Source of the DNA: Williamsia serinedens
GTDB lineage: Bacteria > Actinomycetota > Actinomycetes > Mycobacteriales > Mycobacteriaceae
Assembly: GCF_024171725.1 (NCBI RefSeq)
Contig: NZ_JAMTCG010000001.1
Location: 558,001-622,000, forward strand
Length of the DNA stretch: 64,000 nucleotides
Direction: 5' to 3'
This document shows positions 17,433-29,204 of this stretch, piece after piece; within the stretch, counting starts at the first letter, position 1, and every line of letters begins with the position of its first letter. Made by a program: the position numbers and the translations under genes. The notes under the pieces were generated by a model. The model saw only the letters and a program-made list of their open reading frames with translations. It searched no databases and was not told the DNA's origin.

Positions 17433-18726
17433 CGTCGGCCTCCTTCGTCGCGGCCGTCAGGGCCTGGTCGAGGTCCCACAGGATGTCGTCGAGGTCCTCG
17501 ATCCCGACGCTGATGCGCACGAGGTCGTCGGGGACGCCCGCGGCCAGCAGTTGCTCCGGCGTGAGCTGCCGATGGGTGGTGCTGGCCGGGTGGATGACCA
17601 GCGTGCGCACGTCGCCGATGTTGGCGACATGGCTTGCCAGACGGACGTTCTCGACGAGCGCGCGCCCGGCGACGTGGCCCCCGCGGACCCGGAAGGCGAA
17701 CACCGCGCCGGGACCCTTCGGCAGGTACCGTGCTGCGCGGTCGTGATGCGGGTGATCTGCCAGCCCGGCGTACGCGACCGATTCCACGCGCGCGTCGCGG
17801 GCCAGCGACTCCGCCACCGCCTGCGCATTGGCGACATGTGCGTCCATCCGCTGGGGCAGGGTCTCGACGCCCTGCAGCAACTGGAACGCCGAGGTGGGGG
17901 ACAGGCTCGCCCCGAGATCCCGGACCTGCTCACTGCGGACCTTGGTGAGGAACCCGTACTCGCCGAAGTTGCCCCACCAGCTCAGCCCGCCGTAGGAGGG
18001 GACCGGCTCGGTCATGGCCGGGAATTGCCCGTTGCCCCAGTCGAATCGGCCCGACTCGACGACGACGCCACCCAAGGTGGTCCCGTGCCCGCCGAGGAAC
18101 TTCGTCGCCGAGTGCACGACGACGTCGGCGCCGAACTCGATCGGCCGGCAGAGCCACGGGGTGGCCATCGTCGCGTCGACGACGAAGGGCAGGCCGCGCT
18201 CGTGCGCGACGGCGGCGAGCCCCTCCAGGTCGGCGATGTCGCCGGACGGGTTGCCGATCACCTCGGCGTAGACGAGCTTGGTGCGGTCGGTGATCGCGGC
18301 GGCGTAGTCGGCGGGGTCGGTGCCGGGGACGAACGTCGTCTCGATCCCGAACCGCCGCAGGGTGACGTCGAGCTGGGTCACGGTGCCCCCGTAGAGCCCG
18401 GCCGCGGCGACGATGTGGTCGCCGGCCGCGCACAACGTCGCGAACACCGCGAACTCCGCCGACAGCCCGCTCGCCGTGGCGACGGCACCGATCCCGCCGT
18501 CGAGGCTGGCGATGCGTTCCTCGAACGCCGCCACCGTGGGGTTGCCGATCCGCGAGTACACGTTGCCGTACTTCTGCAGCGCGAAGAGATCGCCGGCGTC
18601 GTCCGCGTCGGCGAAGACGTAGCTGGCGGTCTGGTAGATCGGCACCGCACGGGCACCGGTCGTCGGGTCGACGCGGGCGCCGGCGTGGATGGCGCGTGTC
18701 CTCAGCCCGAAGGCGTGTTCGCTCAC
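17422..18726 (-). CDS. metY: O-acetylhomoserine sulfhydrylase (Cys/Met metabolism PLP enzyme)
   Basis: The 434-residue fold-type I PLP enzyme runs from the GTG start [16 protein letters not shown]. Family features are [40 protein letters not shown], the substrate-loop region [17 protein letters not shown] and the PLP lysine in [18 protein letters not shown] near residue 210. It makes homocysteine from O-acetylhomoserine and sulfide, the direct-sulfhydrylation route to methionine. The cognate metX acetyltransferase often sits next to it but is not in this window; the CoA-binding gene is there instead. MetZ/MetB-like enzymes are less likely, given the length and the insertion around residues 225-260. 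Confidence 0.92.
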   Translation of the reverse strand: MSEHAFGLRTRAIHAGARVDPTTGARAVPIYQTASYVFADADDAGDLFALQKYGNVYSRIGNPTVAAFEERIASLDGGIGAVATASGLSAEFAVFATLCAAGDHIVAAAGLYGGTVTQLDVTLRRFGIETTFVPGTDPADYAAAITDRTKLVYAEVIGNPSGDIADLEGLAAVAHERGLPFVVDATMATPWLCRPIEFGADVVVHSATKFLGGHGTTLGGVVVESGRFDWGNGQFPAMTEPVPSYGGLSWWGNFGEYGFLTKVRSEQVRDLGASLSPTSAFQLLQGVETLPQRMDAHVANAQAVAESLARDARVESVAYAGLADHPHHDRAARYLPKGPGAVFAFRVRGGHVAGRALVENVRLASHVANIGDVRTLVIHPASTTHRQLTPEQLLAAGVPDDLVRISVGIEDLDDILWDLDQALTAATKEADDVR

Positions 18727-18874
18727 CTGCCGATTTCTACCAGCCGACGGACCGACGCAGGTGAGCGCACCGATGCCTGCCTCACCGTTCGGTTCTGCTC
18801 GCCGTGAGGAAAAAGTCACGCCCGACTCACAGCGCGGCAACCGCCCTGATCGGACGGGCCGCCACAGTGGCCGC

Positions 18875-21800
18875 ATGGTCTCGACGGCTGGAGTGCGATC
18901 GGTGTGCGGGTACTGCGGCGTCGGCTGCGGCATCGTCCTGCAGCCCGGCGTCCGCGACGACGGCACCGCCGGGGTGCTCTCGGTCGTCGGCGACCGTGAG
19001 CACTCCGCGAACCGCGGTCGGCTGTGCACCAAAGGGGCCACCACGGCGGACATGCTCCGTGCATCGGGCCGACTCACCACCGCCCTCGTCCGGCCCGACC
19101 GGGACGGTCCCGCGCAGCCGGCGTCGACGTCGGAGGCGATCCGCGACACCGCCGCGCGGCTGCGGGCCATCATCGACGAACACGGCCCGGAGGCCGTGGG
19201 TGTCTACGTGTCGGGGCAGATGACCACCGAGGCGCAGTACCTCGCCACGAAGCTGGTCAAGGGATTCCTGGGCACCAACGCGATCGAGTCGAACTCGCGG
19301 CTGTGCATGGCCAGTGCGGGCACCGGCTACAAGCAGTCGCTCGGCGCCGACGGGCCGCCCGGCTCCTACGACGACCTCGACCACGCCGACGTCTTCCTCG
19401 TCATCGGGTCGAACATGGCCGACTGCCACCCGATCCTGCATCTGCGCATGCTCGATCGTGCCCGGGAGGGCGCCAAGGTCATCGTCGTCGACCCGCGCCG
19501 CACCGCCACCGCGGACAAGGCCGACCTGCACCTGCAGACCCGGCCCGGATCCGACCTGTGGCTCCTCAACGGCCTCCTGCATCTGCTCGTCGCCGATGGT
19601 CACGTCGACGAGGAGTTCATCGCGTCGGCGACCGAGGGGTGGGACGACCTCGCGTCGTCGCTCGACGCGTATCCGCCCGCGGTCGTCGCGGAGCAGTGCG
19701 GCATCGACGAGGCCGACCTGCGGACGGCCGCCACGTGGATCGGCGAGGCGGACGACTGGATGAGCCTGTGGACGATGGGCCTCAACCAGTCGACCCACGG
19801 CACGTGGAACACCAACGCCCTGTGCAACCTGCACCTCGCCACCGGCGCCATCTGTCGCACGGGCAGCGGCCCGTTCTCACTGACCGGGCAGCCGAACGCG
19901 ATGGGTGGCCGCGAGATGGGCTACATGGGGCCCGGGCTCCCCGGCCAGCGGTCGGTGTTCGACGACGACGACCGCGCACTGGTCGAGGATCTGTGGGGTG
20001 TTCCGCGGGGGACCATCTCGACACACGTCGGCGGCGGGACCGTCGACATGTTCGAGCGGATGGCGGCCGGGGAGATCCGGGCCGCGTGGATCATCTGCAC
20101 CAACCCCGTCGCCAGCGTCGCGAACCGGTCGACGGTGATCGAGGGGTTGCGGCGCGCCGACCTCGTCGTCGTGCAGGACGTCTACGGCGACACCGAGACC
20201 ACCGAATACGCCGACGTCGTGCTCCCGGCCGCCATGTGGTCGGAGACGCACGGTGTGATGGTCAACTCCGAACGCTCGGTGACGCTGTGCCGACCCGCGT
20301 CCCCACCACCGGGCGAGGCACTGCCGGACTGGCGCATCATCGCCGAGATCGCCGACGGGCTCGGCTTCGGCGAGCACTTCGCCTACGAGGACGCCGAAGC
20401 CGTCTTCGACGAGATCCGCCGGTTCCACAACCCGCGCACCGGCTGGGATCTACGCGGGATGAGTTATGCGAGCCTCGCCGACGGCCCGGTCCAGTGGCCG
20501 TGTCCGCCGCAGGAGCCGGACCGACGGCATCCCATCCGCTACCTCGGTCCCGACGGCGGTGTCCCGACGTTCCCGACGTCGTCGGGCCGGGCGCGCTTCC
20601 TGGCCCGGCCCGCCGTCGACCCGGCCGAGATGCCCGACGACGAGCACCCGTTCGTCCTCAACACCGGACGGCTCCCGCACCAGTGGCACACGATGACCAA
20701 GACCGGTCGCGTGGCGAAACTGCAGAAACTGAACCCCGCGCCCTTCGTCGAGCTCCATCCCGAGGACGCCCGCACCCTGTCCGTGGTCGACGGGGACACC
20801 GTCGAGATCGCTTCGCGGCGTGGACGGTCCGTCCTCCCGGCCGTCGTGACCGACCGGGTGCTGCCGGGGTCGGTGTTCGTCCCGTTCCACTTCGCCGACC
20901 GGTTCGCCGCGGACGTCGCGGTGAACGCGGTGACCAACGACGCGGTCGACGCCGACTCGCGCCAGCCCGAGTTCAAGGCGTGCGCGGTGCGGCTCACGCG
21001 CGTGGCCGCCGCGCCGGGGTCCGCCGACGTCTCGCCCCGGGTCGAGCCCTCCGACCGCGAGCGGCGGCCGACGGACCTCGCCCGGGCACTGGGTCTCCCT
21101 GACGCGCGGAGCCCCGTGGAGCCGACGGGGCTCGAGGCCGACTGGCTCGCCGGGTTCGTCACCGGCCTCGACGCACGCCCGGTCGCCGCGGGAGAGGTCC
21201 CCACGATCCCGTCGGCGGCGCCACTGCGACCGTCGGTCCGCGCCCACGTCGACGGCGTCCTCGCCGGGATGTACGCCCGCACCACCCTGGGTCCCGCTGC
21301 GGCACAGGACGCCGACGAACCGTCGACACCGGTCACGGTGCTGTGGGCCTCGCAGACAGGGACCGCCGAGGAGGTCGTCGAGACGGTGGCCGGCCGGCTC
21401 CGCGCCGCCGGGTCGACCGTGGTGACGCGTCCGATGGACGAGGTCACCCCGCGTGATCTCACCGGGCTCGCGACCGTGGTGGTGGTCAGCTCCACGACCG
21501 GCGACGGCGACGCCCCCGACAACGGTGCCGCATTCTGGTCCGCGCTCGCCGAGTCCGACGTCGACCTGTCCGGACTGCGGTATTCGGTTCTCGCTCTCGG
21601 TGATTCGTCCTACGCCGACTTCTGCGGGCACGGACGCCGACTCGACGGCCGCCTCGCCGAACTGGGGGCTGCGCGTCTCGCCGATCGCGTCGACTGCGAG
21701 CCCGAGTACGAGGACGCCGCCGCGCGCTGGATCGACGCGGTCGTCGGCGCGATCGGAACGGACCCGGCCGCATCGCAGTCGGCAACCGACACGGGCGCGC

Positions 21801-22930
21801 CGACCACGCCCCGCTACGACCGGACGTCGCCGCTGGTGTCCTCGCTGGTCCGCAACCAACGGGTCACGCTCGAGGGCTCCCGCAAGGACGTACGCACCGT
21901 CGGGGTCGCGATCCCCGCCGGCACCCTGACCTACGAGACCGGTGACGCGCTCGGGGTGTGGCCGCGCAACAGCGAGGCATTGGTCGGGGAGTGGTTGGAA
22001 CGCACCGGCCTCGACGGTGCCGACACCGTCGACCTGCCCGCGACCGGTCGGATCGCGCTCCGCGACGCCCTGCGCGACCACCTCGAGATCGCCAAGATCA
22101 CGCCCGACCTCATGCGGTTCGTCATCGCCCGCACCGGCGACGTCGACCTCGAGGCGATGATGCTCCCCGAGAACCGCGAGGCGTTCGACGAGTGGGCCTG
22201 GGGGCGCCAGTCGGTCGACCTGCTGGCCCTCCATCCGGTGCGCGCATCCGCCGAGGACTGGCTCGCGGTGCTGACGCCCCTGCGCCCGCGGCTGTACTCG
22301 ATCTCCTCCAGCCCGCGACAGCACCCCGACGAGATCCAGCTGACGGTGTCGGCCGTGCGCTACAACGTCCACGGCACCCCCCGGCGCGGCGTCTGTTCGA
22401 CCTATCTCGCCGACCACGCCGAGGACTCCGACGTCCGCGTGTTCGTGCGCCGGTCGTCGACGTTCCGGCCGCCCACGGACCCGTCCACCCCGCTCGTCAT
22501 GGTGGGGCCGGGAACCGGCATCGCGCCGTTCCGGGCGTTCCTGCAGGAGCGACGGGCCCGGGGCCACGACGGGCCGAACTGGCTGTTCTTCGGCGAACAG
22601 CACGAGGCCACCGACTTCTACTACCGCGACGAACTCGACGAGCTGCGCGCAGCCGGTGTGCTGACACGCCTCGACGTGGCGTTCTCCCGCGACCAGTCGG
22701 AGAAGGTGTACGTGCAGGACCGCATGCGGGAACACGGTGCCGAGTTGTTCCGCTGGCTGCAGCGCGGTGCCGTCTTCTGCGTGTGCGGCGACGCCGAGCG
22801 CATGGCTCGCGACGTGCACGACGCGCTGGTGGGTGTCGTCGCTGAACACGGCCGTCTGGCACCGCAGAGCGCGGAGGCCTACGTCAAGGCGCTCGCGGCC
22901 GACAAGCGTTACCTGCGCGACGTGTACTGA
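18875..22930 (+). CDS. Assimilatory nitrate reductase fused to a diflavin reductase
   Basis: The protein has 1351 residues in one chain. Residues 1-55 carry a [4Fe-4S] cluster (C11, C14, C18, C51). Residues 60-700 are the molybdopterin domain: [15 protein letters not shown] puts the predicted Mo-ligand cysteine at 144, as in NasC/NarB assimilatory enzymes. A flavodoxin (FMN) domain starts near 825 ([25 protein letters not shown]), then the FAD/NADPH reductase of the CysJ/P450-reductase type ([34 protein letters not shown] near 1210, terminal RYLRDVY). NADPH electrons can thus reach nitrate within one polypeptide. This matches the actinobacterial type called NasN in M. smegmatis, as far as I recall. 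No nitrite reductase or transporter is adjacent. Confidence 0.9.
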   Translation: MVSTAGVRSVCGYCGVGCGIVLQPGVRDDGTAGVLSVVGDREHSANRGRLCTKGATTADMLRASGRLTTALVRPDRDGPAQPASTSEAIRDTAARLRAIIDEHGPEAVGVYVSGQMTTEAQYLATKLVKGFLGTNAIESNSRLCMASAGTGYKQSLGADGPPGSYDDLDHADVFLVIGSNMADCHPILHLRMLDRAREGAKVIVVDPRRTATADKADLHLQTRPGSDLWLLNGLLHLLVADGHVDEEFIASATEGWDDLASSLDAYPPAVVAEQCGIDEADLRTAATWIGEADDWMSLWTMGLNQSTHGTWNTNALCNLHLATGAICRTGSGPFSLTGQPNAMGGREMGYMGPGLPGQRSVFDDDDRALVEDLWGVPRGTISTHVGGGTVDMFERMAAGEIRAAWIICTNPVASVANRSTVIEGLRRADLVVVQDVYGDTETTEYADVVLPAAMWSETHGVMVNSERSVTLCRPASPPPGEALPDWRIIAEIADGLGFGEHFAYEDAEAVFDEIRRFHNPRTGWDLRGMSYASLADGPVQWPCPPQEPDRRHPIRYLGPDGGVPTFPTSSGRARFLARPAVDPAEMPDDEHPFVLNTGRLPHQWHTMTKTGRVAKLQKLNPAPFVELHPEDARTLSVVDGDTVEIASRRGRSVLPAVVTDRVLPGSVFVPFHFADRFAADVAVNAVTNDAVDADSRQPEFKACAVRLTRVAAAPGSADVSPRVEPSDRERRPTDLARALGLPDARSPVEPTGLEADWLAGFVTGLDARPVAAGEVPTIPSAAPLRPSVRAHVDGVLAGMYARTTLGPAAAQDADEPSTPVTVLWASQTGTAEEVVETVAGRLRAAGSTVVTRPMDEVTPRDLTGLATVVVVSSTTGDGDAPDNGAAFWSALAESDVDLSGLRYSVLALGDSSYADFCGHGRRLDGRLAELGAARLADRVDCEPEYEDAAARWIDAVVGAIGTDPAASQSATDTGAPTTPRYDRTSPLVSSLVRNQRVTLEGSRKDVRTVGVAIPAGTLTYETGDALGVWPRNSEALVGEWLERTGLDGADTVDLPATGRIALRDALRDHLEIAKITPDLMRFVIARTGDVDLEAMMLPENREAFDEWAWGRQSVDLLALHPVRASAEDWLAVLTPLRPRLYSISSSPRQHPDEIQLTVSAVRYNVHGTPRRGVCSTYLADHAEDSDVRVFVRRSSTFRPPTDPSTPLVMVGPGTGIAPFRAFLQERRARGHDGPNWLFFGEQHEATDFYYRDELDELRAAGVLTRLDVAFSRDQSEKVYVQDRMREHGAELFRWLQRGAVFCVCGDAERMARDVHDALVGVVAEHGRLAPQSAEAYVKALAADKRYLRDVY

Positions 22931-22994
22931 CGCCGCGTCGCCCGCCCCCGCCCGACAGCGTCGCCGCACCCCGTCGCGGCGATACCATCGCGGT

Positions 22995-23399
22995 GTGACG
23001 ACGCTCGGGGCGGTGCTGCTCACCGTCGTCGACGTGCTCATCGTGCTCGGCTGGTTCTGGTCCGCCGCGCGGGCGTGGCGCGCACCCGACGACCCCGATC
23101 TCGAACTCGCCATCGAGGCGTCCCGCCACCGCGGCGCCGACACCCGGGACCAGGCCCGCCGCGACGCCGTGGACTGGAAGGTGCGGTTGGAGAACCGCGC
23201 CGGGTACCCCGCGTTCGGCTCGGCGATCCTCAGCGGTATCGCGGTCGGGTTCAGCGGCAACGCCGTCGGGGCCGCGACGTCTCGCTTCGACGCCTGGATC
23301 GTGGAGGCGATCATGTTCGTCGTGTCGCTCACCGTCGCCTTCGTGAGCCGCCTCGTGACGGCCAAACGCATCGAACGACGCCTGTCGGCCCTGCGCTGA
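22995..23399 (+). CDS. Small membrane protein, function unknown
   Basis: The 134-residue protein starts at GTG 22995 (MTTLGAVLLTVVDVLIVLGW). It has an N-terminal membrane segment (residues 3-24), a charged middle (APDDPDLELAIEASRHRGAD, then RRDAVDWKVRLENRAGYP) and two further hydrophobic stretches around 75-95 and 100-122. It ends in a basic tail. I do not recognise a family. It lies 64 bases after the nitrate reductase on the same strand, so co-transcription is possible but no functional link is visible. Confidence 0.7.
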   Translation: MTTLGAVLLTVVDVLIVLGWFWSAARAWRAPDDPDLELAIEASRHRGADTRDQARRDAVDWKVRLENRAGYPAFGSAILSGIAVGFSGNAVGAATSRFDAWIVEAIMFVVSLTVAFVSRLVTAKRIERRLSALR

Positions 23400-23517
23400 C
23401 GCACGACCGGCGAAACGGTCCATTCGGACCAATCGCGCGAAAGTCACTGCGCACATTGGTGATTCACGACCGTGGAGAGCTTGGTCACACCGTCCTGGCG
23501 GAATATCCGCACCGGGG

Positions 23518-23537
23518 TTAGTAATTAGTTGTACTAA
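23518..23537. promoter_or_regulatory. Inverted repeat TTAGTA-N8-TACTAA upstream of car
   Basis: Perfect six-base arms (23518-23523 and 23532-23537) sit in a locally AT-rich patch 60 bases before the car start. A second repeat CTCAC-N7-GTGAG follows at 23539-23555. The contrast with the GC-rich surroundings makes an operator or promoter region likely; no regulator is encoded next to it. Confidence 0.5.
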
Positions 23538-23596
23538 GCTCACGATCAGGGTGAGTGTCTGGTCTTGCGCACCAGGGGAGTGACAGGAGGACACCG

Positions 23597-26500
23597 ATGA
23601 CCACGAACGACGTCACCACCACCGACGAGGCCCGCGACCGGCGTATCGCCGAGCGCCGCGCGCGACTCGTCGACACGGACCCGCAGTTCCGGGACGCGGC
23701 GCCCGATCCCGACCTCGCCGAGCGCGTCCTGGCGAGCGACCTCCCCCTCGCGCAGGTCATCGAGGAGATCCTGTCGACCTACGCCGACCGACCTGCGCTC
23801 GGGCGTCGCGCCACCGAGGTCGTCACCGGAGACGACGGGTCCGCATCCGTCCGTCTGCGGGACGAGTTCGAGACGGTGTCCTACCGCGACCTCGCCGACC
23901 GTGTCCGCGCCGTCGCCGCGGCCTGGCACTCCGACGGGCTGGAGGCCGGCGAGCTCGTCGCCACCCTCGGCTTCACCAGCGTCGACTACGCGACGCTCGA
24001 TCTCGCATGCATCCACCTCGGCCTCGTCACCGTCCCGCTGCAGACCAGTTCCGCACCCGCGCAGCTCCTGCCGATCCTCGCCGAGACGACACCGACCGTG
24101 CTCGCCGTCGGGATCGACCACATCGACGACGTCGTGGAGCTCGCGACGACCGACCACCGACCCCGTCGCGTCGTCCTGTTCGACCACGACTCTCGAGACG
24201 ACGCACAACGCCGCGCCGTCGAGAAGGCCACGGCGGCACTGCGCGACGCCGACATCGCGGTCGAGACCATCGACGAGGTACTCGCCCGCGGTCGAGACCT
24301 GCCGGCGGCACCGGCATTCGGCACCGACGGCGTCGACCACTCCGAGGACCTGGCCAACCTCATCTACACCTCCGGCAGCACCGGGGCACCCAAGGGCGCC
24401 ATGTACCCGGTGAAGGGTGTCCGCCGCCTGTGGACCACGTTCTGGTTCACCGGCGATCCGACCCTGCCAGGGATCACCGTCAACTACATGCCGATGAGCC
24501 ACGTCGCCGGTCGAGCCCTCCTCGCGAAGACTCTCGCCACCGGCGGCACCGCGTACTTCGTCGCGGCCAGCGACCTGTCCACGCTCATGGACGACATCGC
24601 CCTCGTGCGCCCGACCGACCTCATGCTCGTCCCGCGGGTGTGCGACATGATCCACCAGCGGTACGTCAGCGCGCTGGACCGTCGGGCGTCCGACGGCGAC
24701 GCGTCGGATCGGTTGAGGGCCGAGGTGATGCAGACGATCCGCGACGAGGTCCTCGGCGGCCGCGTGCTCTCGGCGATGTGCGGGACGGCGCCGCTGGCGC
24801 CGGAGATGGCCGACTTCATCGCCGACTGCCTCGACGTGCATCTCATCGACGGCTACGGCTCCACCGAGGCGGGGTCGGTGCTGATCGACGGACACATCAC
24901 CCGCCCGCCGGTGATCGACTACAAGCTCGTCGACGTCCCGGAACTCGGCTACCACGTCGACGACTCCCCGCATCCCCGCGGCGAGCTCCTCATCAAGTCC
25001 GAGTCGATGTTCCCCGGCTACTACAAGCGTCCCGAGACCACCGCGGAGGTGTTCGACGCAGACGGGTGGTACCAGACCGGCGACATCATGGCCGAACTCG
25101 GTCCCGACCACCTCGTCTACCTGGATCGTCGGAAGAACGTCCTCAAGCTGGCACAGGGCGAGTTCGTCGCACTGTCCCGTGTGGAGGCCGTGTTCGCCGC
25201 CGCGCCGGGCGTCGGACAGATCTTCGTGTACGGCAACAGCTCCCGGTCGTTCCTGCTGGCGGTCGTCGTACCCACCGACGAGGCCGTCGCCGCGGCTGCC
25301 GACGAGGCCGCGCTGCACGACGCCATCGTCGACGCCCTGAAGTCGAGCGGGCGCGACGCCGGGCTCAACTCCTACGAGATCCCCCGCGACGTCATCGTGG
25401 AGCACACACCGTTCAGCCGCGACAACGGACTGCTGTCCGGTGTCGGCAAGGTCCTGCGGCCCAAGCTGATCGAGCACTACGGGGACCGTCTGGAACAGAT
25501 GTACCGCGATCTCGCCGACGGTCAGACCGAGGAACTGCGGCGCCTGCGTCGTGAGGCGGCGGATCGGCCCGTCGTCGAGACCGTCGGCCGGGCGGCCGCC
25601 GCGGTGATCGGCGGTGGGACGTCGGCGCTGTCGGCCGACGCCCGGTTCTCCGATCTCGGCGGGGACTCGTTGTCCGCGTTGAGCTTCTCCACCCTCCTGG
25701 CGGAGATCTTCGAGGTCGAGGTGCCGGTCGGCCTGCTCATGGGCGCCGCGACGGACATGGGTGCCATCGCCGCGCACATCGAGGCCGTCCGCTCGGGAGA
25801 CGACGCGGTGCCCACCTTCGCCTCCGTCCACGGGGCGGGAGCCTCGACGGTCCGAGCAGCAGATCTGACGCTGGAAAAGTTCCTCGACGCCGACCTCCTC
25901 GAGACGGCACCCACCCTCCCCGCCGCACCGGAGTCGCCGACGACCGTGCTCCTGACCGGCGCGAACGGGTACCTCGGCCGATTCCTGTGCCTGGAATGGC
26001 TCGAGCGGCTCGACGCGCTGGACGGGACCCTCGTCTGTGTCGTCCGCGGCCGAGACACCGCCGACGCTCGCCGTCGTCTGGAGTCGGTGTTCGACTCGGG
26101 CGACGCGACGCTGAGTGCCCGGTTCCGGGAACTCGCCGGGCGACGACTCGAGGTGCTCGCCGGCGACATCGCGAGCCCCCGTCTGGGTCTCGACGAGACC
26201 ACCTGGACACGACTCGCGCAGGTCGTCGACCGCATCGTGCACCCCGCGGCCCTGGTGAACCACGTCCTTCCCTACGACCAGCTGTTCGGCCCGAACGTCG
26301 TCGGCACCGCCGAGGTCATCCGGTTGGCCCTGACGACGCAGCGCAAGCCCGTCACGTACCTGTCGACGGTGGGCGTCGCCGAGCAGGGCGGACCCGACGT
26401 CCTCGACGAGGATCTCGACATCCGGCAGGCCAGCAGCGAACGGGCCGTGGCCGATTCGTACGCGAACGGGTACGGCACCAGCAAGTGGGCGGGCGAGGTC

Positions 26501-27130
26501 CTCCTGCGGGAGGCGCACGACCTGTGCGAGCTCCCCGTCGCGGTCTTCCGGTCGGACATGATCCTGGCCCACAGCACGTTCACCGGTCAGCTCAACGTCC
26601 CCGACGTGTTCTCGCGGCTGGTCCTCACCGTGCTCGCCACCGGGCTCGCGCCGGCGTCGTTCTACCGTCGCGAGGCGGACGGGTCACGGTCGCGGGCGCA
26701 CTACGACGGTCTGCCCGCCGACTTCACCGCCCGGGCGATCACCCAGCTCGGGGTGGCGGTGTCGAAGGGGTTCGAGACCTTCAACGTGGTCAACCCGCAC
26801 GACGACGGCATCTCCCTCGACACGGTCGTGGACTGGATGCAGGAGGACGGCGTGCGGATCACCCGGATCGACGACCACGAGACCTGGGTCGACCGGTTCG
26901 AGACAGCGATTCGCGGTCTCCCCGAACGCATCCGTCAGGCATCGGTGGCGCCGCTGATGGACGCCTACCGGGCGCCGCAGGAGCCCGAACGCGGGTCGGC
27001 GATCCCGTCGACGCGGTTCGTCGCCGCGGTCGCGGACGCGGGACTCGGTGACGGCGGCGAGATCCCGCACCTGTCGCACGCTCTGATCACCAAGTACGTC
27101 TCGGATCTGAGGTCGCTCGGACTGGCCTGA
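23597..27130 (+). CDS. car: Carboxylic acid reductase (CAR)
   Basis: The 1177-residue protein matches the 1170-1190 residues of Nocardia and Mycobacterium CARs. The adenylation domain (1-650) has [20 protein letters not shown] near 255 and [15 protein letters not shown] near 420. The carrier domain has the phosphopantetheine serine S691 in [10 protein letters not shown]. The reductase domain has [16 protein letters not shown] (near 788) and the YGTSK motif (Y959, K963). It activates a carboxylic acid with ATP, holds it as a thioester and reduces it with NADPH to the aldehyde. It needs a phosphopantetheinyl transferase, not encoded here. A strong AGGAGG ribosome site (23585-23590) fixes the ATG at 23597 over an in-frame start 42 bases upstream. 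Confidence 0.96.
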   Translation: MTTNDVTTTDEARDRRIAERRARLVDTDPQFRDAAPDPDLAERVLASDLPLAQVIEEILSTYADRPALGRRATEVVTGDDGSASVRLRDEFETVSYRDLADRVRAVAAAWHSDGLEAGELVATLGFTSVDYATLDLACIHLGLVTVPLQTSSAPAQLLPILAETTPTVLAVGIDHIDDVVELATTDHRPRRVVLFDHDSRDDAQRRAVEKATAALRDADIAVETIDEVLARGRDLPAAPAFGTDGVDHSEDLANLIYTSGSTGAPKGAMYPVKGVRRLWTTFWFTGDPTLPGITVNYMPMSHVAGRALLAKTLATGGTAYFVAASDLSTLMDDIALVRPTDLMLVPRVCDMIHQRYVSALDRRASDGDASDRLRAEVMQTIRDEVLGGRVLSAMCGTAPLAPEMADFIADCLDVHLIDGYGSTEAGSVLIDGHITRPPVIDYKLVDVPELGYHVDDSPHPRGELLIKSESMFPGYYKRPETTAEVFDADGWYQTGDIMAELGPDHLVYLDRRKNVLKLAQGEFVALSRVEAVFAAAPGVGQIFVYGNSSRSFLLAVVVPTDEAVAAAADEAALHDAIVDALKSSGRDAGLNSYEIPRDVIVEHTPFSRDNGLLSGVGKVLRPKLIEHYGDRLEQMYRDLADGQTEELRRLRREAADRPVVETVGRAAAAVIGGGTSALSADARFSDLGGDSLSALSFSTLLAEIFEVEVPVGLLMGAATDMGAIAAHIEAVRSGDDAVPTFASVHGAGASTVRAADLTLEKFLDADLLETAPTLPAAPESPTTVLLTGANGYLGRFLCLEWLERLDALDGTLVCVVRGRDTADARRRLESVFDSGDATLSARFRELAGRRLEVLAGDIASPRLGLDETTWTRLAQVVDRIVHPAALVNHVLPYDQLFGPNVVGTAEVIRLALTTQRKPVTYLSTVGVAEQGGPDVLDEDLDIRQASSERAVADSYANGYGTSKWAGEVLLREAHDLCELPVAVFRSDMILAHSTFTGQLNVPDVFSRLVLTVLATGLAPASFYRREADGSRSRAHYDGLPADFTARAITQLGVAVSKGFETFNVVNPHDDGISLDTVVDWMQEDGVRITRIDDHETWVDRFETAIRGLPERIRQASVAPLMDAYRAPQEPERGSAIPSTRFVAAVADAGLGDGGEIPHLSHALITKYVSDLRSLGLA

Positions 27131-27142
27131 GCGCCGCCGCGC

Positions 27143-27171
27143 GGACCCGGTCGACGTCGTCGACCGGGTCC
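27143..27171. terminator. Bidirectional hairpin between car and P450
   Basis: Arms 27143-27155 (GGACCCGGTCGAC) and 27159-27171 pair perfectly over 13 bases with a three-base loop. It lies between the convergent stops of car (27130) and the P450 gene (27179) and can serve both. It lacks a U-tract, as is common in high-GC actinobacteria. Confidence 0.8.
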
Positions 27172-27178
27172 GTGTGCG

Positions 27179-28483
27179 TCAGGCGTGCGCGCCGCTGCGT
27201 TCGCCGAGTGTCACCGGCATCGACGAATAGCCCTGCAGCACACGGGTGTCGCGGCGGACGGGCCGTCCGGCCTCCCGCAGGTCGGGATACCGGTCGAACA
27301 GGGCACGCAGACCCACCTCGGTCTCGGCGCGAGCGAGCGCCGCACCGAGACAGAAGTGTCGTCCCCCGGAGAACGAGTGGTGCTTGTTCGCGTTGGGGCG
27401 GGTGACGTCGAACCGGTCGGGGTCGGCGAAGACCGCCGGGTCACGGTTGGCGCCCGCCAGCACCAGGACGATGAGTTCGCCGCGGTCGAAGGACACCTCG
27501 CCGACGGTGGTGGGTCGCACCGCCGAGCGGGCGGTGAGCTGGACCGGTGAACGCAGACGCAGCATCTCGTCGGCGGCGTTGGGCCACAACGACGGGTCGT
27601 CCCGCAGCAGCACAAGCTGATCGGGATGGTGTGTCAACAGGTCGATCCCGCTGCCGAGGATGTTCACCGTGGTCTCGAAACCGGCGGCGAGCACGAGTCC
27701 CGCGATCCCGCGCAGTTCCTCCTCGGTGAGCGACACCCCGTTGTCCGTGGCGGTGATGAGCTGGCTCATCAGGTCGTCACCGGGGGAGCGGCGCAATGTC
27801 GCGAGGTGGTCGGCGAGCCACTCGTTGAACCCCTCGATGCCGTGCTCCACCCGACGGAACTGTCCCCACGGGAGCCCGAGATCCAGGCTGGGGGCGGCGA
27901 GTTCGCCGAAGTGCAGCACCTGGTCGCGCTCGGACTCCGGGACGCCGAGGATGTCGCCGATCACGGTCACCGGGAGCTTGGCGCAGTAGCGCTCCACGAT
28001 GTCGACGGTCCCGGTGGTCCCGTCGAGGTCGTCGAGGAGTCGCCGCGCGGTGTCCTCGACGTTCTCCCGCATCGCCGCGACGGCACGCGCGGTGAACACC
28101 GACGAGACCATCTTCCGGTAACTGGTGTGCTCGGGCGGTTCGGTGGCGAGCAGCGACGGGGGACGGAGTGGGTGCAGCGCGGTCGAGCGGGTGCGCCGTT
28201 CGATCGCCCCGAGCGGCCCGGGGAGTCGGGACCCGAGGATGATCGTGCGGAAGTCGTCGGACCGCAGCACCTCGTGCACGACCGCGTGGTCGACGGTGAC
28301 AGCGGCGAGTCTTCCCTGGACGACGGGGCCGCGCGCACGGATGTCGGCGAACAGGCCCGTCGGGTCCTCGCGGACCCCGGGGTCACCGATGAGGCGCGCC
28401 TGCAGGTCCCCCGCGGCCGCCGCGCGACCCGCCAGCAGCCGCAGGAAGCCGTGCATCACGAACCATCGCAGCATCAGTCTCAT
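27179..28483 (-). CDS. Cytochrome P450
   Basis: The 434-residue protein shows the I-helix oxygen-activation motif GLVLAAGFETTVNILGSG, the K-helix E-x-x-R (ADEMLRLRSP) and the haem-binding loop FSGGRHFCLGAALARAE with ligand C378. The early segment LLATEPPEHTSYRKMVSSVF is typical of class I bacterial P450s. Electrons would come from a separate ferredoxin and reductase; no ferredoxin gene is adjacent. The ATG at 28483 (MRLMLRWFVMHGFLRLL) gives a longer N-terminal helix than usual; an internal start is possible. The substrate is unknown; the catabolic neighbours favour an aliphatic or terpenoid/steroid compound over biosynthesis. Confidence 0.93.
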   Translation of the reverse strand: MRLMLRWFVMHGFLRLLAGRAAAAGDLQARLIGDPGVREDPTGLFADIRARGPVVQGRLAAVTVDHAVVHEVLRSDDFRTIILGSRLPGPLGAIERRTRSTALHPLRPPSLLATEPPEHTSYRKMVSSVFTARAVAAMRENVEDTARRLLDDLDGTTGTVDIVERYCAKLPVTVIGDILGVPESERDQVLHFGELAAPSLDLGLPWGQFRRVEHGIEGFNEWLADHLATLRRSPGDDLMSQLITATDNGVSLTEEELRGIAGLVLAAGFETTVNILGSGIDLLTHHPDQLVLLRDDPSLWPNAADEMLRLRSPVQLTARSAVRPTTVGEVSFDRGELIVLVLAGANRDPAVFADPDRFDVTRPNANKHHSFSGGRHFCLGAALARAETEVGLRALFDRYPDLREAGRPVRRDTRVLQGYSSMPVTLGERSGAHA

Positions 28484-28590
28484 CGTCGGATCCCGTCGGT
28501 CGTCGTGGATGAGGTCGTCGCGCTCGTCGCCATGATGCCCCAGGATGACGGTGCGGTCATTCGTCGAACCCACGACATCGGAGGAACGGG

Positions 28591-29196
28591 ATGCGGGCCA
28601 TGGTGGCGGACTACCGGGCGTGGCGGGCACTGGGTCCGGGCGGCCTCCCAGCCAACCCCCTCGGCTGGGCGGCCACGACCGCGCTCGGGAGGCTGGGTCG
28701 CGACACCCTGAGTGTCGCAGGTGATCCCGCGCCGTCCCCGGACCTGTCCCTGCCCGACCGGGGAGCCCGCCCGGCGATGGCCCCGTACCCGGTGCCGCAC
28801 CGACAACTCGACCAGATCCCGGACGCCTCGATCGTCGACGACCTCGTCGCCCGGGTGGATGCGCTCGGCCGCGAGAGCGGGAACCGGCTCGCGCGCAGCC
28901 GGTTCGAACGCCACCACGACGCCGTGGTCGTCGACGACCCGCTGTCGCCGTGGGCTCGCCGTTCCGGCGGCGAGGTCGCCCACGTCCACCCGGGTCAGGG
29001 ATCGCTGCACGTCGTCGCGGCGCCGTCCGACGTCGCGACGATCGTCGGTGCGCGATGGGGTGAGCGGCATCCGCTCGCCGGCCGACCGCTGCTCCGACTG
29101 CCCGACGGGTACCTCTTCCTCTACGCACCGCGTGACGCGTCCGAACTCGACACCGTGGTGCGGATCGTCGAACGCGTGGTCGCGACCGCCCGCTGA
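28591..29196 (+). CDS. DUF5519 'luciferase domain' family protein
   Basis: The 201-residue protein carries a C-terminal module from about residue 120: HVHPGQGSLHVVAAPSDVAT, then RWGERHPLAG, PDGYLFLYAPRDASELDTVV. This is the small domain found at the end of some fungal luciferase-like sequences and stand-alone in actinobacteria; no light-emitting activity is implied and the function is unknown. A GGAGG ribosome site (28580-28584) supports the ATG at 28591. It is divergent from the P450 gene. Confidence 0.8.
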   Translation: MRAMVADYRAWRALGPGGLPANPLGWAATTALGRLGRDTLSVAGDPAPSPDLSLPDRGARPAMAPYPVPHRQLDQIPDASIVDDLVARVDALGRESGNRLARSRFERHHDAVVVDDPLSPWARRSGGEVAHVHPGQGSLHVVAAPSDVATIVGARWGERHPLAGRPLLRLPDGYLFLYAPRDASELDTVVRIVERVVATAR

Positions 29197-29204
29197 CCGC
29201 ATCG

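Noticed and set aside
20450-23404. 984-residue open frame antisense to the nitrate reductase
   Set aside because: It is composed of arginine, valine and histidine runs without motifs; in high-GC genomes the reverse strand of real genes stays open by codon bias.
23546-26572. 1008-residue open frame antisense to car
   Set aside because: Same reason; the sense strand encodes a full CAR with all motifs and a strong ribosome site.
28591-29196. Bioluminescence function
   Set aside because: The 'luciferase' label refers to a small domain of unknown role; no luciferase catalytic domain or lux genes are present.
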